DNA from: Gemmatimonadota bacterium | GTDB taxonomy: Bacteria; Gemmatimonadota; Gemmatimonadetes; JACCXV01; JAHWKZ01 | Assembly (NCBI GenBank): GCA_030641505.1 | Contig: DAOWHI010000231.1 | Span: 1-20,634 of the forward strand | Reading direction: 5' to 3' | Length of the DNA stretch: 20,634 nt | Shown here: positions 1 to 6,659 of the stretch, one piece after another | Layout: every line of letters starts with the position of its first letter | Numbering within the stretch: position 1 is the first letter of the stretch | The notes under the pieces: model-generated | Databases searched by the model: none | What the model was told of the DNA's origin: nothing | What the model saw: only the letters and a program-made list of their open reading frames with translations | Position numbers and translations under genes: made by a program

Positions 1-1
1 A

Positions 2-472
2 TCCGACCTCCCGCTGGCGCGTCTGATCTGCGATCGCAATCCGGGACCGTTCTCGATGATCGTCCAGGCCGCCCTCGATAACAAAGATGGTTCTCGGGAC
101 GAGATCCGTGAGCGGGTGGAGCATCAAGGCCGGCAGGAGATCGCCCGCCTGGAGCGAGGGTTGGGGCTGTTGGAGACGATCGCCGCCATCGCCCCGTTGC
201 TGGGCCTGTTGGGCACGGTGCTGGGGATGATAGAAGTGTTCGATGTCGTTTCACAGCAAGGAGCGGGACAAGCCCAGGAACTGTCAGGTGGGATCTCTCA
301 GGCGTTGATCACCACTGCCACCGGCTTGTCAATCGGAATCCCCGCGTTGGTGGCGTACAACTACTTCGTCGGCAAGGCGGAGCGGCTAGTGCTCGACATC
401 GAGGATCACACCGACCGGCTCATTCAAACCGTGCTGCTTTTCCGCGAAGCGAAAGACGGCGATGCGCCTTGA
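2..472 (+). CDS. exbB: ExbB/TolQ/MotA-family proton channel protein (5' partial)
   Basis: Inner-membrane subunit of an ExbB-ExbD/TolQ-TolR type energy transducer, which uses the proton gradient to drive an envelope process. The reading frame is open from base 2, so the true start lies upstream of the window; the ATG at 56 is internal. The 156 visible residues hold the family core: a hydrophobic helix at fragment residues about 55-80 (LETIAAIAPLLGLLGTVLGM) and a second at about 100-124 with the ALITTATGLSIGIPALVAYN signature, followed by a charged cytoplasmic tail. The stop overlaps the next gene, an ExbD homologue, by 11 bases, which supports pairing as one complex. The substrate or partner (TonB-like, Tol-like or other) cannot be told from this fragment. 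The family call is firm; ExbB rather than TolQ is an inference. Confidence 0.87.
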   Translation, partial: SDLPLARLICDRNPGPFSMIVQAALDNKDGSRDEIRERVEHQGRQEIARLERGLGLLETIAAIAPLLGLLGTVLGMIEVFDVVSQQGAGQAQELSGGISQALITTATGLSIGIPALVAYNYFVGKAERLVLDIEDHTDRLIQTVLLFREAKDGDAP

Positions 473-881
473 ACCCGGTCGTCGTCGCAAGACGCTGATC
501 AACGTCACCTCGCTGATCGACGTCGTCTTCCTGCTGCTCATTTTCTTCGTCGTGACATCCACCTTTCTCGAGCAGCCTGGGCTTGACCTGACGCTACCCG
601 AAGCCGGGTCGGCGGAGTTGACCGTTAGGGAGCAGGTCACGCTCGGCGTCACCGCGGACGGTGAGATCTTCCTGAACGGAGATCCGGTCGAGCTCGACGG
701 TATAGCGGACCTAATCGAGCAGGCGCTCGAGCGAGCCGGGACCGAACGAGTGCTGCTCGAGGCCGACTCGCGCGTTTCGCACGGCCGCGTGGTGGCGCTG
801 ATGGACGCCGCCCGCCGGGCCGGTGCCGGGGCGCTGTTGGTAGCGACGCGTCCCCCTGAAGGAACCGCCCAGGAACCGTGA
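462..881 (+). CDS. exbD: ExbD/TolR-family biopolymer transport protein
   Basis: Partner of the upstream proton-channel protein. It has the standard ExbD layout: a short basic cytoplasmic N-terminus, one transmembrane helix at about residues 17-36 and a periplasmic domain of about 100 residues. The helix starts with the conserved SLIDVVFLLLIFF motif, whose Asp20 is the intramembrane protonation residue in this family. The periplasmic part includes the repeated strand pattern 'VTLGVTADGEIFLNGDPV' and a segment resembling the usual 'VLLEADSRVSHGRVVALMDAARRAGA'-type region, given here only as positions about 94-121. Length (139 aa) is normal. It overlaps the upstream gene by 11 bases, and its TGA overlaps the GTG start of the downstream kinase (GTGA), suggesting translational coupling of all three genes. 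Confidence 0.93.
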   Translation: MRLEPGRRRKTLINVTSLIDVVFLLLIFFVVTSTFLEQPGLDLTLPEAGSAELTVREQVTLGVTADGEIFLNGDPVELDGIADLIEQALERAGTERVLLEADSRVSHGRVVALMDAARRAGAGALLVATRPPEGTAQEP

Positions 882-3800
882 ACCAACCGGCGCGAACCTT
901 CGTCGCGGCCGCGGTGTTGGGGGGCGTCTTGTTCATCGTGCCACCGGGGCCGCTGGCGGTCGCGCTGCTGATCGCCGCGCTGGTTGCGCTAGTGGCGGGA
1001 CTCACCCGGCGATGGCCCCGGCGTTGGGGGTTGCGCATCGCGCACGTGCTCTTGTTCGCGTATCTCGCGGCGTGGGCCTACACGTACCTCGACGATTGGC
1101 GGCTCGCCCGCGGTGGCGCGGCGACTGCGGCTCGCTTGGAAACCGCGAAGCTCGATCGCGTGGCGGCGGTTCTTGGCGGCCGGCTTCAAATCGACCGTGC
1201 ACTGGCGGTTCGTGTGGCGGGTGCGCTGGCCGCCGAGAGCGCCATGGACGGACGAAGCATGGTGCAAGATCCCGAGCTCTTCGTTTCGCTGGGCCGCGCC
1301 GTGCCGCCATTTCTGCCGACCGGCGTTGGGATCGAAGTGTACGACGCGGCTGGCAGCTTGCGTGCATGGTGGGGTGAGCCACGGGGTGGCCGGCTGCCGG
1401 CTGACTCGGTGGTGGCGCCGTTGGCGAGCGGCGTGGTACGCCGGCCGGCTGGCTACACGCTGGCCTACGCTGCCGTTCCCTGGAGCGTCGAGTCGGACAG
1501 TTTCGTCGTCGCCGTCAAGGACCTCTGGGCGGTCGAGACCCCGCTGCGGCGGGGTGTCGGCGAAACCGACCTGGTGTTGACGACGCTGGAGCAGGGCGAG
1601 GATCTCGCCTTCCGCGTTCTGGCACCTGGCGACGAGCCGGAGCAGCCCTCGGCATCGGCTGTCATTCGCGGGTCGGACGGAGAAGCGGTGGCGTCGGTCG
1701 TGAGCGAGCGGTTCATGCTCCGGCGTTATCTGGCTGAACGCCGGCGCGACGTGCAACGCATGCTGGCCGCCCTCTATTTGTGGCCGCTGTTGTGGGCGAC
1801 GGGGGCGATCTGGCAGCTGGCGCGGCGACGTCATGCGGGGTCGAGCTTGGCCCGCTGGGCGATCGGACTCGCCGGACAAACAGTCGTGCTGGTCGGGCTC
1901 TGGGGGTTCGTCATGGAGTCCCGCTTCGTGGCGCGGTTGCTGCCCGACGCGTGGTTCAGCCCACTGACGTTTGCGACCGACTTTCTGGGCCCCGGCGGTC
2001 GTTCGCCCGGGGACCTGATGTTCACCGCGGCGATCGTGTTTCTGATCGTGTTGTCAGCCTATACGCTCATTCCGAGATCGCGGCGGCGGCTGTCCCGAAT
2101 GTGGGCGGTGCCGGTGGTCGCTGGCGCCGCAACGCTGGCGATCCGTATTGCGCCGGCCGCCGGGGTGGTCGTCGAGCGGGCGCTTCAGAGCATGAGCCCG
2201 GGCGTCTTTTTCAGCTCGACGCTGTTGTTCTCGCCGCCTTATCTGATGGTGTTGCTGAGCCTCGCGCTGTTGGTCGCGGCGGCGATCGGAGTGTTGGCGG
2301 TTGTCTTCCGATGGCTCAACATGCCAACCGGCAGGGGATGGGTGCTGGGTGCGGCGGTGGTGACCGTAACGATGCTCGGGCTAGCGGCGATCAATCTTCC
2401 GGGCGCCGCGATGGCGGGCCGATTCTCGGCGATTGGGCCGCTGCTTGGCCTGGGTGCGGTCAGTGCCGCAGCGCTGATCGACGCCGCCGGACGCCGGCGG
2501 GACGATGCGCACCCCGCTTCGAGTGTCCGCTTCTCGCTGGTAGCGGTGGGTTTGGCATGCGTGCTCACCTTTCCGATCGTGGCCTTCGCCCGCGTCCAGG
2601 CCGCGCATGAGTTGCTGGTCGAGCGCGCCGAGCGGATCGGCGCAGCCTCGACCCAGTGGCTTCAGTACACGATGACGCGAACGATCGAGTATCTGGCGAC
2701 CGAGCCCGAGGTCAAGCGAGCGATCCAAGACTCGAACCGCGACGCCGCATTGCTGTTGTGGAACCAGAGCCCGCTCCGGACGCTCGACTTCGCATCCGGA
2801 CTGTATCTGTTTGATGCCGAAGGATCGACGGTCAGTCAATTCGCTCTGTCAGCCGTCGACTTGTCGGGTCGGGCGCGTCGCTACGCGCGGGAAACATCGG
2901 TGCCACGAGTCGAGATCGAAGGCGCGCCACGCGATCGTGGCATCTGGTGGGCGATCGTTCCGGTAAGTGAGGTCGTCGATGAGGTCGAGGAACGCGTCGG
3001 CACGGCGGTCGCGATGACCACCGGGGCGCTCGAGCTCCGGGAGCCGGCGGCGGGATCGGCGTTTGTGCTGACGGATCTGTTGGCCGGCTCCGGACCGCCA
3101 TCCAACGCGCCGCAAATCACCGCGCTGAGTTCCGATGAGGTGCCGCCGCCGGGGACGTTGCTGACGACCGTCGTGCGCGAGGGCGAGGAGCCGGTCCAGC
3201 TCGCGATGCCGCTCGAGCCGTTGCTGCCCACCGCCCGTTCGTATGCAGTGTTCGCCTTCGTGGGGGTTATCTGTGGCATGTTGTTGGGTTTGATCGAACG
3301 TTGGGGAGACGTGCGCACCCGCGGTCGATGGTGGGCCAGCATCAGGGCCGAGAATCCGTTGCATTCCTTTCGCCTGCAACTGTTGCTGGCGTTCCTCGCG
3401 GTGGCCGCGGTGCCGCTCACGTTGTATGCGGTGCTGGGCTATCGTGCGAGCCGCCTAGAGCTCCAAGAGGCGACCCGGGCTGCAGCCGCCGAAGCGCTGG
3501 CCGCCGCGAGCCGCATGGTCGTCGACGATCCAGCGCTAGAACGGGGAACCCCGCGCCTTTTGACCGACCGGTTGAGGGGGGTCGCGGAGATCCTTCAACA
3601 GGATCTGGTGCTGTACTGGCAAGGTCGAACGGTGGCGTCCAGTCGGCCCGAGATCTTCGCCTCGCGGCTGTTCGCCGATCGCATGCCAGGTGAAGTGTAT
3701 GCGGAGTTGTTTGGCGTTCGTCGCCCACTCGCGTTCGACTCGATGGTGCTTGGTCAGCGTTCGTTCCTGGTCGCGTACCAACCATTAGTGGAACCCGAGG

Positions 3801-5182
3801 CGCCGGCAGGCTACGTGTTGGCAACACCGTTGCTGATCCGTGAGGACCGAGCCCGAGCCGATCTGCAGCGATTGGGCGAGGGCGTGTTCCTGCTGTCGGC
3901 GTTCTCGTTGGGTTTCTTGTTGATCGTAAGTGGCGGGCTCTCACGGTACATGGCTCGACCGCTGTCAGCGCTCGAGCGTGGCACTCGGCAGATCGCCGCC
4001 GGAAGGCTCTCATACCGGCTCCCGGCACCCGCCCGACGCGACGAGTTCGGGCGCCTGCAAGGCTCGTTCAACGCGATGGCCGAGCAGCTGGATGTCAGTC
4101 AGCGAGCGCTGGAGCGCGAAAAGTCGAGGGTCCAGGCGATCCTGGCTTCGGTCGGTGCCGGTGTCGTGGCGCTCGACGAGCGCGGGCGGATCCGGCTGCT
4201 CAACGATCGCGCCGCTAGCCTGCTCGGTCAGGATCCCCGCGATGTGATCGATCGCCCGGTGGATGAGCTCGTCGACGACGATGGTGAGGCGAGCTCGTTC
4301 TGGCGGGCGGTTGGGTTGGAGTTCGAGCGAGGAGGGGGAGACGACCACGATCTAGTCGTTCGACGAAACGACGAAGAGCGGCACTATCACATGGTGGGAA
4401 CGGCGCTGCGTGACGCCGTCGGGAGAGAGCGGGGATTGGTCGTGGCGTTCGAGGACATCACCGCCAACGTACAGTCACAGCGCGTGCTGGCGTGGGGTGA
4501 AATGGCGCGACAAGTCGCGCACGAGATCAAGAATCCGCTCACGCCGATGAAGCTCTCACTGCAACACCTTGAGCGTACCGTCGAAGATCGCCCAGACGAT
4601 TTCCACCAAGTCTTTCACTCCAACCTCGACCTGATCCTGGCCGAGGTGGAACGACTCGAGCGAATCGCCAGCAACTTCGCTCGCTTCGCGGTTCCCGACC
4701 CGGCCGTTAACGAACCGTTCGATGCCGAGGTGGCTGCCCGGGAGGTGGTGGCACTATTCGAGCCCGGCGAAGACGAGGTGGTTTACTCACTCGACGTCGT
4801 TGGGCAGCCCCGGCACCTGCGCGGTGACCCTGAAGGGTTTCGACGCATCTTGGTCAACCTGCTTCAGAACAGCCGCGAAGCGGTGCTGGCCGCAAACGGC
4901 GGCAGCGTGCGCCTGCAACTCGACTGGAAACGTGAAACGGGTTGGGCCTGGATCTCGGTCGTCGACGACGGTGTCGGGCTCCCCGCGGAAGGCCTCGATC
5001 GGCTCTTTGAGCCGTCGTTCTCGACCAAGACACGCGGCACCGGTCTCGGCCTCGCGATCACACGCCGGATCGTCGAGGCCTGGGGGGGCACGATCGACTA
5101 CGAGCGCCCGCCCGACCGAGGGACGGCGATCCACGTTCGGTTGCCCACGGTTCGAGCCGGGGGCGACGCCCCGACGCCCTAG
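878..5182 (+). CDS. Giant NtrY-like transmembrane sensor histidine kinase
   Basis: Two-component sensor kinase of 1434 residues, about twice the usual NtrY length. The N-terminal half has many hydrophobic helices (near residues 8-43, 52-72, 295-315, 330-350, then a cluster to about 560) separated by extracytoplasmic stretches at about 75-290 and 570-785. A helix near 788-806, another near 835-857, a third external segment and a helix at about 1002-1022 follow. Then come HAMP (about 1020-1075), PAS (about 1080-1190), and the catalytic core. His1215 in VAHEIKNPLTPMKLSLQHL is the phospho-accepting residue and has the NtrY-type H-box; the N box (NLLQNSREAV, about 1327-1336), the G1 box (VVDDGVGL, about 1361-1368), LFEPSFSTK and GTGLGLAI are intact. 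The GTG start overlaps the exbD stop. No response regulator is adjacent; the next genes are pilins. Control of the Tad locus is possible but inferred. Confidence 0.9.
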   Translation: MNQPARTFVAAAVLGGVLFIVPPGPLAVALLIAALVALVAGLTRRWPRRWGLRIAHVLLFAYLAAWAYTYLDDWRLARGGAATAARLETAKLDRVAAVLGGRLQIDRALAVRVAGALAAESAMDGRSMVQDPELFVSLGRAVPPFLPTGVGIEVYDAAGSLRAWWGEPRGGRLPADSVVAPLASGVVRRPAGYTLAYAAVPWSVESDSFVVAVKDLWAVETPLRRGVGETDLVLTTLEQGEDLAFRVLAPGDEPEQPSASAVIRGSDGEAVASVVSERFMLRRYLAERRRDVQRMLAALYLWPLLWATGAIWQLARRRHAGSSLARWAIGLAGQTVVLVGLWGFVMESRFVARLLPDAWFSPLTFATDFLGPGGRSPGDLMFTAAIVFLIVLSAYTLIPRSRRRLSRMWAVPVVAGAATLAIRIAPAAGVVVERALQSMSPGVFFSSTLLFSPPYLMVLLSLALLVAAAIGVLAVVFRWLNMPTGRGWVLGAAVVTVTMLGLAAINLPGAAMAGRFSAIGPLLGLGAVSAAALIDAAGRRRDDAHPASSVRFSLVAVGLACVLTFPIVAFARVQAAHELLVERAERIGAASTQWLQYTMTRTIEYLATEPEVKRAIQDSNRDAALLLWNQSPLRTLDFASGLYLFDAEGSTVSQFALSAVDLSGRARRYARETSVPRVEIEGAPRDRGIWWAIVPVSEVVDEVEERVGTAVAMTTGALELREPAAGSAFVLTDLLAGSGPPSNAPQITALSSDEVPPPGTLLTTVVREGEEPVQLAMPLEPLLPTARSYAVFAFVGVICGMLLGLIERWGDVRTRGRWWASIRAENPLHSFRLQLLLAFLAVAAVPLTLYAVLGYRASRLELQEATRAAAAEALAAASRMVVDDPALERGTPRLLTDRLRGVAEILQQDLVLYWQGRTVASSRPEIFASRLFADRMPGEVYAELFGVRRPLAFDSMVLGQRSFLVAYQPLVEPEAPAGYVLATPLLIREDRARADLQRLGEGVFLLSAFSLGFLLIVSGGLSRYMARPLSALERGTRQIAAGRLSYRLPAPARRDEFGRLQGSFNAMAEQLDVSQRALEREKSRVQAILASVGAGVVALDERGRIRLLNDRAASLLGQDPRDVIDRPVDELVDDDGEASSFWRAVGLEFERGGGDDHDLVVRRNDEERHYHMVGTALRDAVGRERGLVVAFEDITANVQSQRVLAWGEMARQVAHEIKNPLTPMKLSLQHLERTVEDRPDDFHQVFHSNLDLILAEVERLERIASNFARFAVPDPAVNEPFDAEVAAREVVALFEPGEDEVVYSLDVVGQPRHLRGDPEGFRRILVNLLQNSREAVLAANGGSVRLQLDWKRETGWAWISVVDDGVGLPAEGLDRLFEPSFSTKTRGTGLGLAITRRIVEAWGGTIDYERPPDRGTAIHVRLPTVRAGGDAPTP

Positions 5183-5212
5183 AAGCCCAGCCGACCATCC
5201 AAGCGTACAGCG

Positions 5213-5233
5213 ACCCGAGTGTGGCGCTCGGGT
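5213..5233 (+). terminator. Terminator-like hairpin after the kinase gene
   Basis: Bases 5213-5221 (ACCCGAGTG) pair with 5225-5233 (CGCTCGGGT), with one G-T wobble and a three-base loop. The stem sits about 30 bases after the kinase stop. The T-rich stretch is weak and delayed (GATTTTCC, about 20 bases on), so intrinsic termination is plausible but not certain. It would separate the exbB-exbD-kinase operon from the pilin locus. Confidence 0.55.
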
Positions 5234-5284
5234 ACCGTCTCTGTGAATCGATTTTCCATAATTGAGACCCGTGCTTCACTTTCG

Positions 5285-5314
5285 TTGACAAACCTGATAG
5301 ATAAATGGTAGGCT
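5285..5314 (+). promoter_or_regulatory. Candidate sigma-70-type promoter for the first pilin
   Basis: A perfect -35 box TTGACA (5285-5290) is followed after 18 bases by TAGGCT (5309-5314). The -10 box is preceded by TGG (5306-5308), an extended -10 feature. It lies about 50 bases upstream of the first Flp start, in locally AT-rich DNA after the hairpin. The -10 is a partial match, so activity is inferred. Confidence 0.5.
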
Positions 5315-5361
5315 GTAGCTCACATAGAGAAACCTAGTGTGTTTTTAGGGGGTAGCGACAG

Positions 5362-5571
5362 ATGGTTTATCTTGGGATCAAGTACTTTGCGAAACTCCGT
5401 AAAATACTTCAAGGAAGAGACTTAGGGCAGGATCTAGCCGAATACGCGATCCTCGCCTCGCTTATCGCGATCGTCGTGATCGCCGCCGTTACACTGGTTG
5501 GCTCCACCCTGGCAACCACGTTTGACGCCGTCGCTACCGCCATGACCGGCGTGGCCGGCGGCGGGAGCTAG
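5362..5571 (+). CDS. flp: Flp-family type IVc prepilin 1
   Basis: Small structural pilin of a Tad/Flp pilus, 69 residues. The leader is basic (KYFAKLRK) and ends at Gly22, where a CpaA/TadV-type peptidase would cut before QDLAEYAILASL. Glu at mature position 5 and Tyr at position 6 are the Flp hallmark. A single hydrophobic helix and a Gly/Ser tail (GVAGGGS) follow. AGGGGG at 5347-5352 is a good ribosome binding site 9 bases before the ATG. It is the most divergent of the four tandem pilins (AIVVIAAVTLVGSTLATTFD instead of the ALVVIGAVTLLGTQ pattern), has a longer leader, and is separated from the others by about 300 bases with its own promoter-like element, so it may be expressed differently. 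Confidence 0.92.
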   Translation: MVYLGIKYFAKLRKILQGRDLGQDLAEYAILASLIAIVVIAAVTLVGSTLATTFDAVATAMTGVAGGGS

Positions 5572-5588
5572 AAAACCGTGGGGTTTTC
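5571..5588 (+). terminator. Hairpin directly after pilin 1 stop
   Basis: GAAAACC (5571-5577) pairs with GGTTTTC (5582-5588) around a GTGG loop. The T-run lies in the 3' arm rather than after it. It may act as a transcript end or an RNA-stabilising 3' end that separates pilin 1 from later genes. The signal is modest. Confidence 0.4.
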
Positions 5589-5674
5589 GACTACCCCCGG
5601 CCGTCGCGGAGCCGGGTCCGCCCCCATCCTGACACCGGTCCCGGCCTCCCGCGGCGGCAAAGTTTTTCCATCTT

Positions 5675-5702
5675 TTGGGAACACATTTCCGTTTCTTGGG
5701 AA
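5675..5702 (+). repeat. Spaced direct repeat TTGGGAA x2 (possible operator)
   Basis: TTGGGAA occurs at 5675-5681 and again at 5696-5702, 21 bases apart start to start, which is two helical turns. The first copy also forms GGAA-CACAT-TTCC with downstream bases. The second overlaps the GG of the sigma-54-like element. Two-turn spacing is typical of protein-binding sites; the binding factor is unknown. Confidence 0.35.
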
Positions 5703-5712
5703 TAGAATTGCT
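5697..5712 (+). promoter_or_regulatory. Candidate sigma-54 (-24/-12) promoter upstream of pilin 2
   Basis: TGGGAATAGAATTGCT has the invariant GG (5698-5699) and GC (5710-5711) of sigma-54 promoters separated by exactly 10 bases, plus TTGC and a following T at the -12 element. The -24 element deviates (TGGGAA for TGGCAC). It points toward pilin 2, about 170 bases upstream of the chosen start. It gains weight from the NtrY-like kinase upstream, because that family commonly works with sigma-54 activators; this link is inference. Confidence 0.4.
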
Positions 5713-5739
5713 ACGTATTGGAATTGCCGGACTATTCCG

Positions 5740-5768
5740 TTGACTCTCTTTTCTCGACGTGGTACCGT
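5740..5768 (+). promoter_or_regulatory. Candidate sigma-70-type promoter for pilins 2-4
   Basis: TTGACT (5740-5745), a 17-base spacer, and TACCGT (5763-5768) preceded by TGG (5760-5762). The layout matches the pilin-1 promoter (TTGACA, TGG, TAGGCT). The -10 match is poor at the central positions, so this is a weak call. Confidence 0.3.
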
Positions 5769-5879
5769 AAGCTAACCCGAATTGCTCTCTCATCTCCGCG
5801 TCCAGGCCCGCGAAGATTCTGCTACGGGATGGTCCCGTGGGGGGGCAGTACAAAACCGAACCCGGAAAGGCTGGTGTTC

Positions 5880-6119
5880 GTGACGTTTTTGCTGATTCAG
5901 GCCAGCCGGCTCCTGTGGGGGCCAAAAGACGACGCTAAGAGCCTGACCCCCGAAGACGGGTGCGGCTTGAACGAGAGCGGACAGGATCTCGCGGAGTATG
6001 CGCTCCTGATCTCGCTTATCGCGCTCGTCGTCATCGGGGCGGTAACACTGCTGGGAACGCAGCTAATCGCGGCGTACAACAACATCACCGCGACGCTGAA
6101 CTTCGGCGGTGGTTCTTAA
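5880..6119 (+). CDS. flp: Flp-family type IVc prepilin 2
   Basis: Pilin with the same mature segment as pilins 3 and 4 (QDLAEYALLISLIALVVIGA) and a C-terminal tail rich in Asn, Thr and Gly. The frame is open upstream to 5718, but the upstream part is not pilin-like. I choose the GTG at 5880 because GGAAAGG (5864-5870) lies 9 bases before it; GTG 5874 would be too close. This gives 79 residues with a 34-residue leader cut after Gly34, giving a 45-residue mature pilin. The leader is longer than the 13 residues of pilins 3 and 4 and carries a hydrophobic stretch (FLLIQASRLLW) and a Cys. A later TTG at 5967 would leave only five leader residues and no basic segment. The pilin identity is firm; the start is less so. 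Confidence 0.8.
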   Translation: MTFLLIQASRLLWGPKDDAKSLTPEDGCGLNESGQDLAEYALLISLIALVVIGAVTLLGTQLIAAYNNITATLNFGGGS

Positions 6120-6121
6120 CT

Positions 6122-6145
6122 CGCGTAACAACCCGCGTAACAACC
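6122..6145 (+). repeat. Perfect 12-bp tandem repeat CGCGTAACAACC x2
   Basis: CGCGTAACAACC occurs twice in a row (6122-6133 and 6134-6145) between pilin 2 and pilin 3. A related TCGTAACAACCGCAACTC string begins the gap between pilins 3 and 4. It looks like slippage-type duplication at the edge of the larger pilin duplication. Confidence 0.75.
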
Positions 6146-6172
6146 GTAACTCAAACCGGAGGAACCCATCCA

Positions 6173-6352
6173 ATGAGCCTCTGGACGCGCTTTTGGACCG
6201 ACGACTCAGGTCAGGATCTGGCCGAGTACGCACTGTTGATAGCGCTGATCGCGCTCGTCGTGATTGGTGCAGTGACGTTGCTTGGCACTCAGATCAACAC
6301 CGTGTTTACGAACATCACCAACGCTCTCGGCGCTGGATCTGGTGGATCGTAA
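6173..6352 (+). CDS. flp: Flp-family type IVc prepilin 3
   Basis: Small pilin of 59 residues with a 13-residue leader (MSLWTRFWTDDSG) cut before QDLAEYALLIALIALVVIGA. The mature chain is 46 residues, ending in a flexible Gly/Ser tail (GAGSGGS). GGAGGA at 6158-6163 lies 9 bases before the ATG, a strong ribosome binding site; the longer frame upstream is not pilin-like and is rejected. It lies 53 bases after pilin 2 and is the first copy of a tandem duplication. Length, the Glu5/Tyr6 of the mature protein and the following Tad genes make the assignment secure. Confidence 0.94.
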   Translation: MSLWTRFWTDDSGQDLAEYALLIALIALVVIGAVTLLGTQINTVFTNITNALGAGSGGS

Positions 6353-6386
6353 CAACCGCAACTCAAACCGAAGGGGATCCATCCCA

Positions 6387-6566
6387 ATGAGCCTCTGGAC
6401 TCGCTTCTGGGCCGACGACTCCGGTCAGGACCTGGCCGAGTACGCGCTTCTGATCTCGCTGATCGCGCTCGTCGTGATCGGTGCAGTGACGTTGCTCGGT
6501 ACCCAGATCAACACCGTGTTTACGAACATCACGAACGCCCTTGGGGCAGGATCGGGTGGATCGTAG
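6387..6566 (+). CDS. flp: Flp-family type IVc prepilin 4
   Basis: A 59-residue pilin that differs from pilin 3 at only two residues by eye: Thr9 to Ala in the leader (MSLWTRFWADDSG) and Ala to Ser in the helix (LLISLI). The C-terminal 30 residues are identical. The ribosome binding site is AAGGGGA (6371-6377), 9 bases before the ATG and weaker than that of pilin 3. It is the second copy of the tandem duplication and the last gene before a GC-rich hairpin. It could raise pilin dose or give a mixed fibre; which pilin is major cannot be read from sequence. Confidence 0.93.
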   Translation: MSLWTRFWADDSGQDLAEYALLISLIALVVIGAVTLLGTQINTVFTNITNALGAGSGGS

Positions 6567-6589
6567 TCACGGCGTAGCAACAGTGGAAT

Positions 6590-6617
6590 CGGGGCTTCCG
6601 GGTTTGCCGGAGCCCCG
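6590..6617 (+). terminator. GC-rich hairpin between pilin 4 and prepilin peptidase
   Basis: CGGGGCTTCCGG (6590-6601) pairs with CCGGAGCCCCG (6607-6617) with one bulged T and a GTTTG loop. There is no T-run after it, so it may be an incomplete terminator or a 3' stabiliser that lets pilin mRNA accumulate over the assembly-gene mRNA, as expected when one structural protein is needed in large excess. Function is inferred. Confidence 0.55.
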
Positions 6618-6631
6618 AGCTCCGCGAAGGC

Positions 6632-6649
6632 AGTGTTGCAACTAACACT
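6632..6649. repeat. Inverted repeat AGTGTT-N6-AACACT
   Basis: AGTGTT (6632-6637) and AACACT (6644-6649) flank GCAACT, and a GTTGCAAC palindrome (6635-6642) is nested inside. It sits between the hairpin and the prepilin peptidase start. It could be an operator or a small weak stem followed by TTAAC. Confidence 0.35.
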
Positions 6650-6659
6650 TTAACTCTCC

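Larger units (their letters stand above)
5572..5879. other. Long intergenic region between pilin 1 and pilin 2
   Basis: About 308 bases without a convincing gene. The first part is GC-rich with a small hairpin (5571-5588) and a weak CCCGG/CCGGG pair (5596-5600 with 5612-5616). From about 5660 the base composition turns AT-rich, with two TTGGGAA copies 21 bases apart, a GG-N10-GC sigma-54-like element and a TTGACT...TGGTACCGT sigma-70-like element. Apparent ORFs here lack a ribosome binding site and family features. It looks like a regulatory region for pilins 2-4. Confidence 0.55.
6138..6566 (+). repeat. Tandem duplication of about 212 bp containing pilins 3 and 4
   Basis: Two head-to-tail copies, each starting with TAACAACCG(T/C)AACTCAAACCG (6138 and 6350), running through a ribosome binding site and a complete pilin gene to the GGTGGATCGTA end. 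The mature pilin parts are nearly identical at base level, including CAGATCAACACCGTGTTTAC and the tails. The duplication unit includes leader DNA, so it is an intact gene-cassette duplication and probably recent. Confidence 0.85.

Noticed and set aside
1780..2610. 276-residue plus-strand frame within the kinase gene
   Set aside because: Gly/Arg-rich low-complexity translation in an alternative frame of the kinase; the kinase frame encodes proper helices here.
5309..5320. Sigma-54-like TGGTAGGCTGTAGCT near pilin 1
   Set aside because: GG to GC spacing is 9 rather than 10 and TTGC is absent; a sigma-70-type reading fits better.
5578..5775. 65-residue open frame in the pilin 1-2 gap
   Set aside because: It starts in a hairpin, has no ribosome binding site, and has no recognisable family or membrane pattern.
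5718..5879. N-terminal extension of pilin 2 from TTG 5718
   Set aside because: It would give a 133-residue Flp, far too long, without a ribosome binding site, and would cover promoter-like DNA.
5960..6172. Upstream extension of pilin 3 from 5960
   Set aside because: It overlaps pilin 2 in another frame, is Arg-rich and not pilin-like; the ATG at 6173 has a strong ribosome binding site.
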